In this document: piece by piece, positions 34,425 to 42,657 of the stretch | Numbering within the stretch: position 1 is the first letter of the stretch | Layout: each line of letters begins with the position of its first letter | From: JBBRHQ01 sp963840235 | GTDB lineage: Bacteria > Actinomycetota > Thermoleophilia > Solirubrobacterales > 70-9 | Direction of reading: 5' to 3' | Length of the DNA stretch: 64,000 nt | NCBI GenBank assembly: GCA_963840235.1 | Contig: CAWIYC010000008.1 | Coordinates: 124,001 to 188,000 of the forward strand | Position numbers and translations under genes: made by a program | The notes under the pieces: model-generated | Database searches by the model: none | What the model was told of the DNA's origin: nothing | Seen by the model: the letters and a program-made list of their open reading frames with translations, nothing else

Positions 34425-34829
34425 TTGGAGTTGAAGGCCCTGGACGACGTCGGCGTCCGGGAGGCGAGCCGCTCCTCGGAGCGCAGGGCTCCCACCTGGC
34501 CGCGGGTCGCGGTGCTCCTGGCCGTGATCGGTCTCACCTTCCTCGTCTCCCGCAGCTGCCAGCAGTCGCAGATCAAGGTCAGTCAGGACGAGGCAGTCGC
34601 GACCGCACGCAGCCAGATCAACTTCAGGCCCGACAGCACGACCATCCGCCTGCTGCGCCAGGGCCTGGAAACCCAGCCGTTCTGGATCGTCGTCTTCTCG
34701 TCAAGCAAGGGCGATCGCCTCGTGAACCTGGCGCAGGTCTACGTCGACGCCAAGACCGGCGAGGTGACCAAGGTCAATCGCCAGCGGGCCCGCGACAGTG
34801 CCAAGCAGAGATCGGGGTCCGGCCCCTAA
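34425..34829 (+). CDS. Membrane-anchored PepSY-like protein
   Basis: This 134-aa protein has one N-terminal membrane helix (about 27-42; VAVLLAVIGLTFLVSRS). An extracytoplasmic domain follows with SQDEAVATARSQINF and VYVDAKTGEVTKVNRQR. The 'EAxxxA ... D.xTGEV' pattern is that of PepSY/YPEB-type domains, which often inhibit proteases or bind partners outside the membrane. The TTG start at 34425 is a best guess; a TTG at 34431 is also possible. It is the last gene before the GATase gene and may belong to the amt unit. Confidence 0.7.
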   Translation: MELKALDDVGVREASRSSERRAPTWPRVAVLLAVIGLTFLVSRSCQQSQIKVSQDEAVATARSQINFRPDSTTIRLLRQGLETQPFWIVVFSSSKGDRLVNLAQVYVDAKTGEVTKVNRQRARDSAKQRSGSGP

Positions 34830-34868
34830 CGACAAATGCCCCCGTGAAACCTCCGCCCGGCTGATCGA

Positions 34869-35585
34869 ATGCGTGTGCTCGTCCTCCAGCACATCGCCTG
34901 CGAGCATCCCGGCGTCTTCTCCGAGGTGATGCGCGAACGGGGGGTCGAGGCGGTCGCGGTCGAGCTGGACGAGGGCGAGGCGCTTCGCGACTGGCGCGAG
35001 TTCGACGCGGTGGTGGCGATGGGCGGCCCGATGGGCGCAGGCGACGACGCAGAGCATCCCTGGCTGGCCCTGGAGAAGCGACTGGTGCGCGACGCGGTCG
35101 AGGCCGGCCGCCCCTTCCTCGGCGTCTGCCTCGGCGTGCAGCTCCTCGCCGCCGCACTCGGCGCCAGAGTCAAGCCGCTCGAGCGGGCCGAGGTCGGCCT
35201 GCTCCCGGTCGAGCTCACCGCCGAGGGCAGGGCCGACCCGCTCTTCGCCGGAGTGGAGGAGCCGCTGGTCTCGCTGCAGTGGCACGGCGACACCCTCGAG
35301 CTCCCCGAAGGCGCGATACGGCTGGCCTCCTCGCCGCTGGCGCCCAACCAGGCGTTCCGCTGGGGTGAGCGGGCCTACGGTGTCCAGTTCCACCTCGAGG
35401 TCACCGCCGAGATGGCGAGGCAGTGGGCCGAGGTCCCGGCCTACAGGCGCTCATTGGCGGCCACCCTGGGCGAGGAGAATGGTGCGGCCTTCCTCGCCGA
35501 GATCGAGCGGCGCGCGGCCGAGCTGCACCCCGCCGCCCGCCGGCTCTTCGCCAACTGGCTCGACCTCGCCGGCGCGCCAAGATGA
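34869..35585 (+). CDS. Type 1 (class I) glutamine amidotransferase
   Basis: This 238-aa protein has the class I GATase triad contexts: the nucleophile Cys in FLGVCLGVQLLAAAL, and His and Glu in YGVQFHLEVTAEMA. Further landmarks are VVAMGGPMGAGDD and SLQWHGDTLELPEGA. It is a stand-alone GMP-synthase-like domain, often involved in gamma-glutamyl transfer or hydrolysis. In proteobacteria, similar enzymes (PuuD-like) cleave gamma-glutamyl-amine compounds. Given the adjacent glutamine-synthetase-like ligase, cleavage of a gamma-glutamyl-amine is an attractive inference. Confidence 0.88.
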   Translation: MRVLVLQHIACEHPGVFSEVMRERGVEAVAVELDEGEALRDWREFDAVVAMGGPMGAGDDAEHPWLALEKRLVRDAVEAGRPFLGVCLGVQLLAAALGARVKPLERAEVGLLPVELTAEGRADPLFAGVEEPLVSLQWHGDTLELPEGAIRLASSPLAPNQAFRWGERAYGVQFHLEVTAEMARQWAEVPAYRRSLAATLGEENGAAFLAEIERRAAELHPAARRLFANWLDLAGAPR

Positions 35586-35597
35586 GGGCGCGGTGCT

Positions 35598-35617
35598 TTG
35601 TACCTTTTTGTCCAGCG
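35598..35617 (+). promoter_or_regulatory. Shared 20-nt motif upstream of cluster A
   Basis: TTGTACCTTTTTGTCCAGCG lies 97 nt before the cluster A synthetase start. It matches the site at 59,868-59,887 in 16 of 20 positions. TTGTCcAG resembles a half-site of HutC-class GntR operators (TTGTCTAG-type). A TATAGT sequence follows 26 nt after the motif start and may be a -10 element. Proposed operator or promoter of cluster A. Confidence 0.55.
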
Positions 35618-35713
35618 CTCGCATATAGTGGGTACGGACCGGCTGTTACAGGGCCGAGGAGAGCGTCGTAGTCGCCCGGGCCGGGTGATGGCCGGGCCGA
35701 AAGGAGGCGGACA

Positions 35714-37165
35714 GTGGCGGCAGCGAAGAAGTCCGAAGCGTCGGGCGAGGTGCAGAAGATCCTGGAGTCCCCCAGGATCGAGCCGCCGCCGAAGACGCTC
35801 GAGGAGGCGCGGAACGCTCCCGGCCGGGCGGAGCGGATCGCCGAGATCGCAGCTGAGATCGAGCGGGAGGGGATCGAGTACGTCTTCTTCCAGCAGGTAT
35901 CGATCACCGGCCACATCAACGGCAAGGGCGTGGTTGCCAGCTGGTTCCCACAGGTGGCCGAGCGCGGCTATCAGCTCGTCTACGGCGCCACGGCCGACCT
36001 CCTCACCGATCGTCAGGACAACTACATCGGCTTCGGCCCCGAGGAGTCCGAGCTGGCGGCGATGGCGGACCTCGACACCTTCACCCGGCTGCCCTGGGAC
36101 CCGCGGGTGGCGCGGGTCTACTGCGACTGCTACGACACCGAGACAGGCGAGCTCCTCGACGCCGACCCGCGTCAGAATCTGAAGCGGATAGCCCACGACG
36201 TCGAGTCCGAGCTCGGCTACACCTTCCTCTGCGGGATCGAGCCGGAGATGATGTGGATGAAGATCCCCGAGGCGGGCCAGGAGCCGGAGGGCGTGACCAA
36301 GCCCCTCTGCTACCACATCAACCAGTTCGAGCAGCTGCGGCCGGTGATCCTCGACGTGGTCGGCTACGGCAAGGCTATGGGCCTCGACATGAGCTACGGC
36401 GACCACGAGGACGCCCCAGGCCAACTCGAGCTCAACTTCCGCTTCGACCGGGCGCTGCGAACGGCCGACAACATCACCACCTACCGGCAGATCTGCACCG
36501 CCGCCGGTCGCAACCATGGCCTCCACGCGTCGTTCATGCCGAAGCCGTTCACCGGCGTCTCGGCCAACGGGCACCACCATCACTTCACCCTGGTGGACGA
36601 TGCCGGCAACAACGTCTTTCATGACCCCGACGGACCGGCGCAGCTGTCTGAGATCGGCCGGCGGTTCATGGGCGGGATCCTCGATCACTTCCGGGCGCTT
36701 GTCTGCGTCGGCTCCCCGACGGTCAACTCCTACAAGCGGATGTGGGACTTCGGCTTCTGGGCCCCCGTCTACAAGAATTACGGCTGGCAGAACCGCACCT
36801 GCACGGTGCGGGTGGCCAGCGGCGGCCGCTTCGAGTTCCGGGGGGTCGACTCCGCCTGCAACCCCTACCTGACCCAGGCCGCGCTGCTGACGGCGGGCCT
36901 CGACGGGGTCCGGCGCGAGCTCGATCCCGGCCCCCCGCAACAGCGCAACACCTATGACCTGCTGGCCGAGGGCGCCGAGTTCGAGCGCGTCCCGGACCAC
37001 CTCGGGGCGGCCCTCGAGGCCCTCGAGGCCGACGAGGTCGTCCGCGGTGCGCTGCCCGGGCGCCTCTACGACGTCTTCATGCACTTCAAGCGCGACGAGT
37101 GGGAACGCTACCTCGCCGCCGTCACCGATTGGGAGCGGGAGCAGTACCTCGAGGTGCTGCCGTGA
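35714..37165 (+). CDS. Glutamine-synthetase-like gamma-glutamyl ligase of cluster A
   Basis: This 483-aa protein carries the GS catalytic landmarks: metal Glu in GIEPEMM (E176, E178), E232 and E239 (HEDAPGQLEL), MPKPF (275-279), and the His stretch NGHHHHF, which replaces the usual NGxHxH. It ends with RFEFRGVDSACNPYL. The first 120 residues differ strongly from the GMAS-like enzyme at 60,044, so the acceptor amine may differ too. It is followed by genes for three glutamate-synthase-like subunits. AGGAGG precedes the GTG start. Expected reaction: ATP-dependent joining of an amine to the gamma-carboxyl of glutamate. The substrate is unknown. Confidence 0.85.
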   Translation: MAAAKKSEASGEVQKILESPRIEPPPKTLEEARNAPGRAERIAEIAAEIEREGIEYVFFQQVSITGHINGKGVVASWFPQVAERGYQLVYGATADLLTDRQDNYIGFGPEESELAAMADLDTFTRLPWDPRVARVYCDCYDTETGELLDADPRQNLKRIAHDVESELGYTFLCGIEPEMMWMKIPEAGQEPEGVTKPLCYHINQFEQLRPVILDVVGYGKAMGLDMSYGDHEDAPGQLELNFRFDRALRTADNITTYRQICTAAGRNHGLHASFMPKPFTGVSANGHHHHFTLVDDAGNNVFHDPDGPAQLSEIGRRFMGGILDHFRALVCVGSPTVNSYKRMWDFGFWAPVYKNYGWQNRTCTVRVASGGRFEFRGVDSACNPYLTQAALLTAGLDGVRRELDPGPPQQRNTYDLLAEGAEFERVPDHLGAALEALEADEVVRGALPGRLYDVFMHFKRDEWERYLAAVTDWEREQYLEVLP

Positions 37166-37184
37166 GCGCAGCGGGAGGCCGCCG

Positions 37185-38114
37185 ATGTGCGGGATAGCCG
37201 GGATCATCTACCGGAACGGCGCCGGCCAGCACCAGGTCGGGCGTGACATGACCGCGATGCTCCAGGCGATGAAGCACCGGGGGCCCGACTCGACCGGGTA
37301 CGCGCTCTACCGGGGCGCCACCGACACCAACGTCATGCACGTGAAGTTGAGCGAGGCGGCCGACGACGACGCCGAGCTCGCCCAGCGCGTCCAGCGCCAG
37401 CGCGACCAGGTCGAGAACCGCATGCGCTCCGCCGGAGCCGAGATCGTCGAGATCAAGGGCACCCCCCGCACGATGACCATCACCTTCGGCTTCGACGGGG
37501 ACCTGAAGCAGCTGGTGGACGCGGTCGAGCGGGTGCGCCATACCGAGGTGCTATCGCTCGGGCGCTCGCTGGAGATCGTCAAGGACCTCGGCGACGCCGA
37601 GACCGTCTCCGCCGAGTACGGGCTCTCCGACTACGTCGGTACCCACGCGATCGGCCACGCGCGGATGGCGACCGAGTCCGATGTCGACATCGCCAACGCC
37701 CATCCCTACTGGGCCTACCCCTTCCCCGACGTCGCCGTCGTCCACAACGGCCAGCTGACCAACTTCCACGACTGGCGGCGGCGGCTTCAGCGCTCCGGCC
37801 ACCGCTTCCAGTCGGAGTGCGACTCGGAGATCATCGCCGTCTACCTGGCCGAGCAGATGAGCAAGGGGCTCTCCCTGGAGGAGGCGATGCGGCAGAGCCT
37901 GGACGACCTCGACGGCGTCTTCACCTATATGTGCGTCACCGAGGACGCCCTCGGCGTCGCCAAGGACGAGCTGGGCGCGAAGCCGCTGGTGCTCTACGAG
38001 GGCGACGACCTGGTGGCGCTGGCCTCGGAGGAGATCGCGATCCGCCAGGTGCTCGAGCGCGAGATCGAGACCAACGACCCCTACGAGGGCGAGGTGCGCG
38101 TATGGACCAGGTGA
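37185..38114 (+). CDS. glxB: Class II glutamine amidotransferase subunit (GlxB/MgsA-like)
   Basis: This 309-aa protein begins MCGIAGIIY, so Cys2 is the N-terminal nucleophile after Met removal. Ntn-hydrolase landmarks are MKHRGPDSTGYALY, GHARMATESDVDIANAHPY, VVHNGQLTNF and SECDSEIIAVYL. It corresponds to the amidotransferase domain of glutamate synthase as a separate subunit. In N-methylglutamate synthase this is MgsA. GGGAGG lies 7 nt before the ATG. It overlaps the next gene by 13 nt. Confidence 0.92.
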   Translation: MCGIAGIIYRNGAGQHQVGRDMTAMLQAMKHRGPDSTGYALYRGATDTNVMHVKLSEAADDDAELAQRVQRQRDQVENRMRSAGAEIVEIKGTPRTMTITFGFDGDLKQLVDAVERVRHTEVLSLGRSLEIVKDLGDAETVSAEYGLSDYVGTHAIGHARMATESDVDIANAHPYWAYPFPDVAVVHNGQLTNFHDWRRRLQRSGHRFQSECDSEIIAVYLAEQMSKGLSLEEAMRQSLDDLDGVFTYMCVTEDALGVAKDELGAKPLVLYEGDDLVALASEEIAIRQVLEREIETNDPYEGEVRVWTR

Positions 38115-38893
38115 GCGAGCCGAACGCTCCGAAGATGGACGAGCGCGGGCTGGTCGAGCTCGACGAGGAGGTCCCGAAGACCTCGAGGATCGACGGCGAG
38201 AAGGCCGTGCTCGACGCCGCTGAGCTGACCACGCGCAAGATCAACGCCGAGCTGCGCTGGCTGATCTATGAACGGGGCGTCAGGGACGTCACCGTGCGGG
38301 AGCCCAGCGCGCGGCACTCTCTCGGGGTGGCAATCCTGGCCCGCTGCCGGATCCGCTTCGAGGGCAGCCTCGGCTACTTCGGCTGCGGGCTGATCGACGG
38401 ACCCGAGGTCGAGATCACCGGGCGGGTCGGCTGGTCGGTGGCCGAGAACATGATGTCGGGCACGGTCGTGATCGAGAGTAACGCCGGGTCGCTGGCCGGG
38501 GCGGCGCTTCGCGGCGGCGACCTCGTCGTCAAGGGCGACGTCGGCGCCCGCACCGGGATCGACCAGAAGGGGGGCACGATTCTGGTGCTCGGCAACGCCG
38601 CCTCGATGACCGGCTTCATGATGCAGCGCGGCCGCCAGATCATCTGCGGCGACGTCGGCCCGGGCCTCGGGGACTCGATGTACGACGGCACCATCTACGT
38701 CGGTGGCGAGGTCGCCTCGCTCGGGATCGACTGCGTCGAGGGCGAGTGGAATGACTCCGACACCGAGCTGGTCGAGCGCAAGTTCGCCAACTACGGGCTG
38801 GGCGACCCCCCGCAGCTGCGCAAGTTCGTCTGCGGCAAGAAGCTCTACAACTACGACAACCTCGAGCCCAGCGAGCGCAAGCTGGTGCTCTGA
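38102..38893 (+). CDS. glxC: GXGXG-domain subunit (GlxC/MgsB-like)
   Basis: This 263-aa protein is a beta-helix of GXGXG repeats, equivalent to the C-terminal domain of glutamate synthase. Examples are SLGYFGCGLIDGPEVEI, VAENMMSGTVVIESNAG, LVVKGDVGARTGIDQKGG and CGDVGPGLGDSMYDGTIYVG. A leader of about 60 charged residues precedes the repeats, longer than in the cluster B homologue (233 aa). It forms the middle subunit of the predicted three-part synthase. Confidence 0.92.
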   Translation: MDQVSEPNAPKMDERGLVELDEEVPKTSRIDGEKAVLDAAELTTRKINAELRWLIYERGVRDVTVREPSARHSLGVAILARCRIRFEGSLGYFGCGLIDGPEVEITGRVGWSVAENMMSGTVVIESNAGSLAGAALRGGDLVVKGDVGARTGIDQKGGTILVLGNAASMTGFMMQRGRQIICGDVGPGLGDSMYDGTIYVGGEVASLGIDCVEGEWNDSDTELVERKFANYGLGDPPQLRKFVCGKKLYNYDNLEPSERKLVL

Positions 38894-38907
38894 GATAGGG
38901 GATCACG

Positions 38908-40350
38908 ATGGCCGACGAAAATGCCCCAAGCGACCGTGAGACGCTCGGCCGCAGCCGGATCTTCACCCCGGAGGTAATAGACGACATCCACATGAAGGCC
39001 GAGCTCGGCCGCTACCGGATGCGCGGGTTCTCGATGTTCAAGAAGATCCCCCACTGGGACGAGCTGATCTTCCTCCCGGGCACCCTGACCCGGTTCGTGA
39101 TCGAGGGCTACCGCGAGAAGTGCGAGACGAAGACGGTGCTCGGCAGCCGCTTCGCCAAGAAGCCGCTGGAGCTCGACATCCCCGTCTACATCACCGGGAT
39201 GAGCTTCGGCGCGCTCTCGCTGGAGGCGAAGATGGCGCTGGCGAAGGGCGCCTCGATGGCCGGCACCGCCACCTGCTCGGGCGAAGGCGGGATGATCCCG
39301 CCCGAGCGCGACCTCTCGACCAAGTGGTACTACCAGGTGATCCAGAGCCGCTACGGCTTCAACCCCCACCACCTGATGCTCGCCGACGGGGTCGAGTTCT
39401 TCATCGGCCAGGGCTGCAAGGTCGGCCTCGGCGGGCACCTGATGGGACAGAAGGTGACCGAGCAGGTGGCCGAGATGCGGTCGCTGCCGGCCGGCATCGA
39501 CCAGCGCTCGCCGGCGCGCCACCCCGACTGGCTCGGGCCCGACGACCTCTCGCTGAAGGTGCAGGAGACCCGCGAGGCGACCAACTACGAGGTGCCGATC
39601 CAGCTCAAGCTCGGCGCCGCCCGCGTCTACGACGACGTCCGCATGGCGGCCAAGTGCGGTCCCGACATCATCTACCTCGACGGGGCCGAGGGCGGAACCG
39701 GAGCCGGCCCCCACATAGCCGCCGAGGAGACGGGAATCCCCCTGATGGCCGCGATCCCCGAGGCGCGCCGGGCGCTGGAGGACGTCGGACTCGCCGACGA
39801 GGTCGACCTCGTCGTCGCCGGCGGCATCCGCAACGGCGGCGACATCGCCAAGTGTCTGGCGCTGGGCGCCGACGCGATCGCGATCGGCCACTCGGCGCTG
39901 ATGGCGCTCAACTGCAACAAGGAGATCCCCGGCGTCACCGACTACGAGGGCACGGTGGGGGTGCCGGCGGGCCAGTGCTACCACTGCCACACCGGACGCT
40001 GCCCGGTCGGGATCACGACCCAGGACGCCGAGCTGCGCAAGCGCCTCAATGTCGACGAGGCCGCCCAGCGGGTCTTCAACTTTCTCCACACCCTCACGCT
40101 CGAGGTGCAGATGCTGGCCCGGGCATGCGGCAAGACCGACGTACACAACCTCGAGCCCGAGGACCTGGCGGCGCTCACGGTCGAGGCCTCGGCGATGGCA
40201 CGGGTGCCGCTGGCGGGCACCGACTACACCCCCGGCGTCAGCGAGGAGCGGGCGCTGGAGGAGATCAGGACCCTGCTCGACAACTACCTCGAGAACCCGG
40301 TGGACTACCTGCCGGCCCCTGCGGGCACGGGCGCGGAGGATCGCAAGTGA
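38908..40350 (+). CDS. glxD: FMN-binding glutamate synthase-family large subunit (GlxD/MgsC-like)
   Basis: This 480-aa protein has the FMN TIM-barrel of glutamate synthase. ITGMSFGALSLEAKMALAKG begins the barrel; DIIYLDGAEGGTGAGPHIA and VVAGGIRNGGDIAKCLALG are phosphate-binding regions. A Fe-S cysteine cluster follows, CYHCHTGRCPVGI (about residues 357-365). It is the catalytic subunit that reduces an imine of 2-oxoglutarate. With GlxB and GlxC it should form N-alkylglutamate from a gamma-glutamylamide. The stop overlaps the next gene (GTGA). Confidence 0.93.
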   Translation: MADENAPSDRETLGRSRIFTPEVIDDIHMKAELGRYRMRGFSMFKKIPHWDELIFLPGTLTRFVIEGYREKCETKTVLGSRFAKKPLELDIPVYITGMSFGALSLEAKMALAKGASMAGTATCSGEGGMIPPERDLSTKWYYQVIQSRYGFNPHHLMLADGVEFFIGQGCKVGLGGHLMGQKVTEQVAEMRSLPAGIDQRSPARHPDWLGPDDLSLKVQETREATNYEVPIQLKLGAARVYDDVRMAAKCGPDIIYLDGAEGGTGAGPHIAAEETGIPLMAAIPEARRALEDVGLADEVDLVVAGGIRNGGDIAKCLALGADAIAIGHSALMALNCNKEIPGVTDYEGTVGVPAGQCYHCHTGRCPVGITTQDAELRKRLNVDEAAQRVFNFLHTLTLEVQMLARACGKTDVHNLEPEDLAALTVEASAMARVPLAGTDYTPGVSEERALEEIRTLLDNYLENPVDYLPAPAGTGAEDRK

Positions 40351-40790
40351 CCCGCGCCGACGAGGTGCGAGAGCCCGAGAAGATCGTCTCGATCGACGCC
40401 GAATACCTCTCGGGAAAGCGCTTCCCCTACCAGGAGGACATCTCGCTCGTCGAGGACATCGACCTCGGGGCGGCCACCCCGGGCAAGGACCTCAACTGGC
40501 TCGAGGACGTCGAGCTGCTCGAGGAGGAGGGCACGCCCGCGGTGTTCGATCGCTACTCGAACTCGTTCCTGCGCATCTACTTCCCGATCCCGGGGGGCCG
40601 CGAGGACGAGATCGCCCGCAAGGTCCTGATCGCCCACCTGACGTCGGGCAACTCCTACGGCATCCGCCTCAAGCATGCCCACGCCAAATTCCCCCAGCCC
40701 GAGCTCGGCCCCTGGGTCGAGGGCTCGGCCGTCGTCGGCAGGGACTGGAGGCCGCCGGTGCTCGAGGGCTGGGAGCCGCCCGAGCACTGA
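40347..40790 (+). CDS. Unrecognised 147-aa protein of cluster A
   Basis: The product is acidic and soluble, with no cysteine-rich or membrane region. It begins VTRADEVREPEKIVSIDAE, is rich in Glu/Asp to about residue 70, then reads FDRYSNSFLRIYFPIPGG and SGNSYGIRLKHAHAKFPQP. It is coupled to glxD (GTGA overlap) and lies 5 nt before the FAD oxidase gene, so it is an integral part of the cluster. Cluster B has no visible counterpart. It could be an extra subunit of the synthase or of the oxidase; I recognise no family. Confidence 0.78.
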   Translation: MTRADEVREPEKIVSIDAEYLSGKRFPYQEDISLVEDIDLGAATPGKDLNWLEDVELLEEEGTPAVFDRYSNSFLRIYFPIPGGREDEIARKVLIAHLTSGNSYGIRLKHAHAKFPQPELGPWVEGSAVVGRDWRPPVLEGWEPPEH

Positions 40791-40795
40791 GGGCG

Positions 40796-42085
40796 ATGGC
40801 GAGCGTCCCGGAATCGGCGCGTCACCTGATCGTCGGAGCCGGCGTCCACGGTCTCTCCACGGCCTGGCACCTGGCGCAGGCGGGAGAGGACGCGCTCGTC
40901 CTCGACAAGTCCACGGTCGGGGCCGGCGCATCGGGGATCGCCTGCGGCGTGATCCGCAACAACTACTTCCAGCCGGCGATGTCGGAACTGATGGCGGCCT
41001 GCGTGGAGATCTGGGAATCGGATCCCGAGTCGCTCCACTACCACGGCTCTGGCTACGTGGCGCTGGGCCCGGCGGCCCAGGAGCCCGAGCTGGCCGAGGT
41101 GTTCGAGCGCCAGCAGCGGATCGGCTACCCCTCGGAGCTGCACACCGGAGCCGACGCGGTCGCCGCGCACATGCGCGGGCTCTTTCCCGACTGGCGGGCG
41201 CCGGGACTCACCGCCTGCCTACACGAGCACGCCGGGGGCTTCGCCTTCAACCTCGAGTCGATGCGGGGGCTCGCCGACAAGGCGCGGGCGGCGGGGGCGA
41301 GCGTCGCCGAAGGGGTCGAGGTGACGGGATTCGAGCTCGACGGCTCCGGCGCGGTCAGCAGGGTGGAGACGAGCGCCGGGCCGGTGGAGGTCGAGCAGGT
41401 CGTGGTCGCCGTCGGCCCCTGGATCCCGCAGCTGTGGGAGATGCTCGGCCTGCCCGACCACCTCGACGTGCGCCATCCCGATGGCAGCCTCGAGCAGGAC
41501 GTGCCGATGTGGACCTTCTGGTACCTGCAGGAGGGGGAGGTCGAAATGCCTCCCTCGACCCTCGACGCCGCCGGCGGGCGCACCTCGCCGGTCCTCCACG
41601 TCGATTCGGACCAGCCGCTGCGCGACGACCGAGGCCGGCTGATCAGCGAGGAGCAGTGGGGCATCTACGTCAAGCCCGACCGCGACTCGGTCCAGGGCGG
41701 CGCCCAGCCCCTGACCGTGGGGGAGAACTTCGAGGTCGATCCCTACCCGACCGGCAGCGTCGAGGACGGCTTCCCCGACCTCTGGTGCGCAGCCCTCTCG
41801 CACTGCATGGAGCGCTTCGAAGGATGCCGACCCCTCTACCGCCAGGTCCGCTCCGGCGGCGCCGGCGCCTTCACCGCCGACAACTTCCCCGTCTTCGACC
41901 GGATGCGGCCCAACGTCTATGTCGCCGCTGACTCCAACCACGGCTACAAGATGATCGCCGTCGGCCGCGAGATCGCCAGAGAGCTGCAGGGAGAGCACTC
42001 CACCCTGCTGCGCCCGTTCCGCTACGAGCGCTTCTCCACGGGCGAGCTTCACCCGGTGTCGCAGAGCCCGTACCCGTGGAGCTGA
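40796..42085 (+). CDS. FAD-dependent amine oxidoreductase (DAO/DadA family), cluster A
   Basis: This 429-aa protein has an N-terminal dinucleotide-binding motif (HLIVGAGVHGLSTAWHLA), then VLDKSTVGAGASGIACGVIRN. The C-terminal FAD-contacting segment reads YVAADSNHGYKMIAVGREIA. The family includes sarcosine, glycine and D-amino-acid oxidases and dehydrogenases. It is a single-subunit enzyme, unlike the four-subunit enzyme of cluster B, and resembles the protein at 49,134 (both end in PYPW). Predicted role: oxidation of the N-alkylglutamate or other secondary amine made by the preceding genes. Confidence 0.9.
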   Translation: MASVPESARHLIVGAGVHGLSTAWHLAQAGEDALVLDKSTVGAGASGIACGVIRNNYFQPAMSELMAACVEIWESDPESLHYHGSGYVALGPAAQEPELAEVFERQQRIGYPSELHTGADAVAAHMRGLFPDWRAPGLTACLHEHAGGFAFNLESMRGLADKARAAGASVAEGVEVTGFELDGSGAVSRVETSAGPVEVEQVVVAVGPWIPQLWEMLGLPDHLDVRHPDGSLEQDVPMWTFWYLQEGEVEMPPSTLDAAGGRTSPVLHVDSDQPLRDDRGRLISEEQWGIYVKPDRDSVQGGAQPLTVGENFEVDPYPTGSVEDGFPDLWCAALSHCMERFEGCRPLYRQVRSGGAGAFTADNFPVFDRMRPNVYVAADSNHGYKMIAVGREIARELQGEHSTLLRPFRYERFSTGELHPVSQSPYPWS

Positions 42086-42099
42086 GGGGTGCCGGACTG

Positions 42100-42657
42100 A
42101 TGGACACGGTCAGCTTCACCAGCATGTCGGAGGGAACCCCGGAGGACTACGCCCTGCTCGCCCGTGAGGAGGAGGGCTACCTCGGCGAGCTGCCCGGCCG
42201 GCTGCTCGCTGCGGTGGCGGCACTCGAGCACTCCTTCGGCGGCTACCAGGTCTCCCGCTGCGAGCACTCGCTGCAGTCGGCGACGCGGGCGCTGCGCGAC
42301 GGCCGCGGCGAGGAGTACGTCGCGGCGGCGCTCCTGCACGACATCGGCGACGAGCTGGCGCCCTACACCCACGGAGAGATGGTCGCCGCCATCCTGCGGC
42401 CCTACGTCGAGCCGCGGATCTGCTGGATCGTCAAGCACCACGGGGTCTTCCAGCAGTTCCACTACGGCCGCGCCTCCGGCGAGGACCCAGACGCCCGCGA
42501 GCGCTTCCGCGGACACGAGTGGTTCGACGACTGCGCCGAGTTCTGCGAGCTATACGACCAGAACTGCTTCGACCCGGCATACGAATCGCTGCCGCTCGAG
42601 CACTTCGAGCCGATCGTGCGCCGGGTCTTCGCCGAGCCCCGCTACCTGGAGGATTGA
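42100..42657 (+). CDS. HD-domain protein resembling mixed-valent diiron oxygenases (PhnZ/TmpB/MIOX group)
   Basis: This 185-aa protein has an HD metal site. H56 is in RCEHSLQSAT; H80-D81 is in AALLHDIGDELAPYTHGEM, where H91 follows; H113/H114 are in IVKHHGVFQQFHYG; D153 completes the usual H-HD-H-H-D set. The phrase VAAILRPYVEPRICWIVKHH is close to my recollection of TmpB-type oxygenases, which cleave C-P or C-C bonds with O2. At the usual Tyr/Glu gate this protein has F46-G-G-Y49. The ATG at 42100 is preferred (GAGGGG upstream), 15 nt after the oxidase gene. An HD phosphohydrolase is the alternative. The stop lies in direct repeat copy 1. Confidence 0.8.
   Translation: MDTVSFTSMSEGTPEDYALLAREEEGYLGELPGRLLAAVAALEHSFGGYQVSRCEHSLQSATRALRDGRGEEYVAAALLHDIGDELAPYTHGEMVAAILRPYVEPRICWIVKHHGVFQQFHYGRASGEDPDARERFRGHEWFDDCAEFCELYDQNCFDPAYESLPLEHFEPIVRRVFAEPRYLED

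Noticed and set aside
40049..40795. Apparent N-terminal extension of the cluster A oxidase
   Set aside because: The extension is the out-of-frame reading of glxD and the 147-aa gene. The oxidase starts at ATG 40,796, just before its dinucleotide-binding motif.
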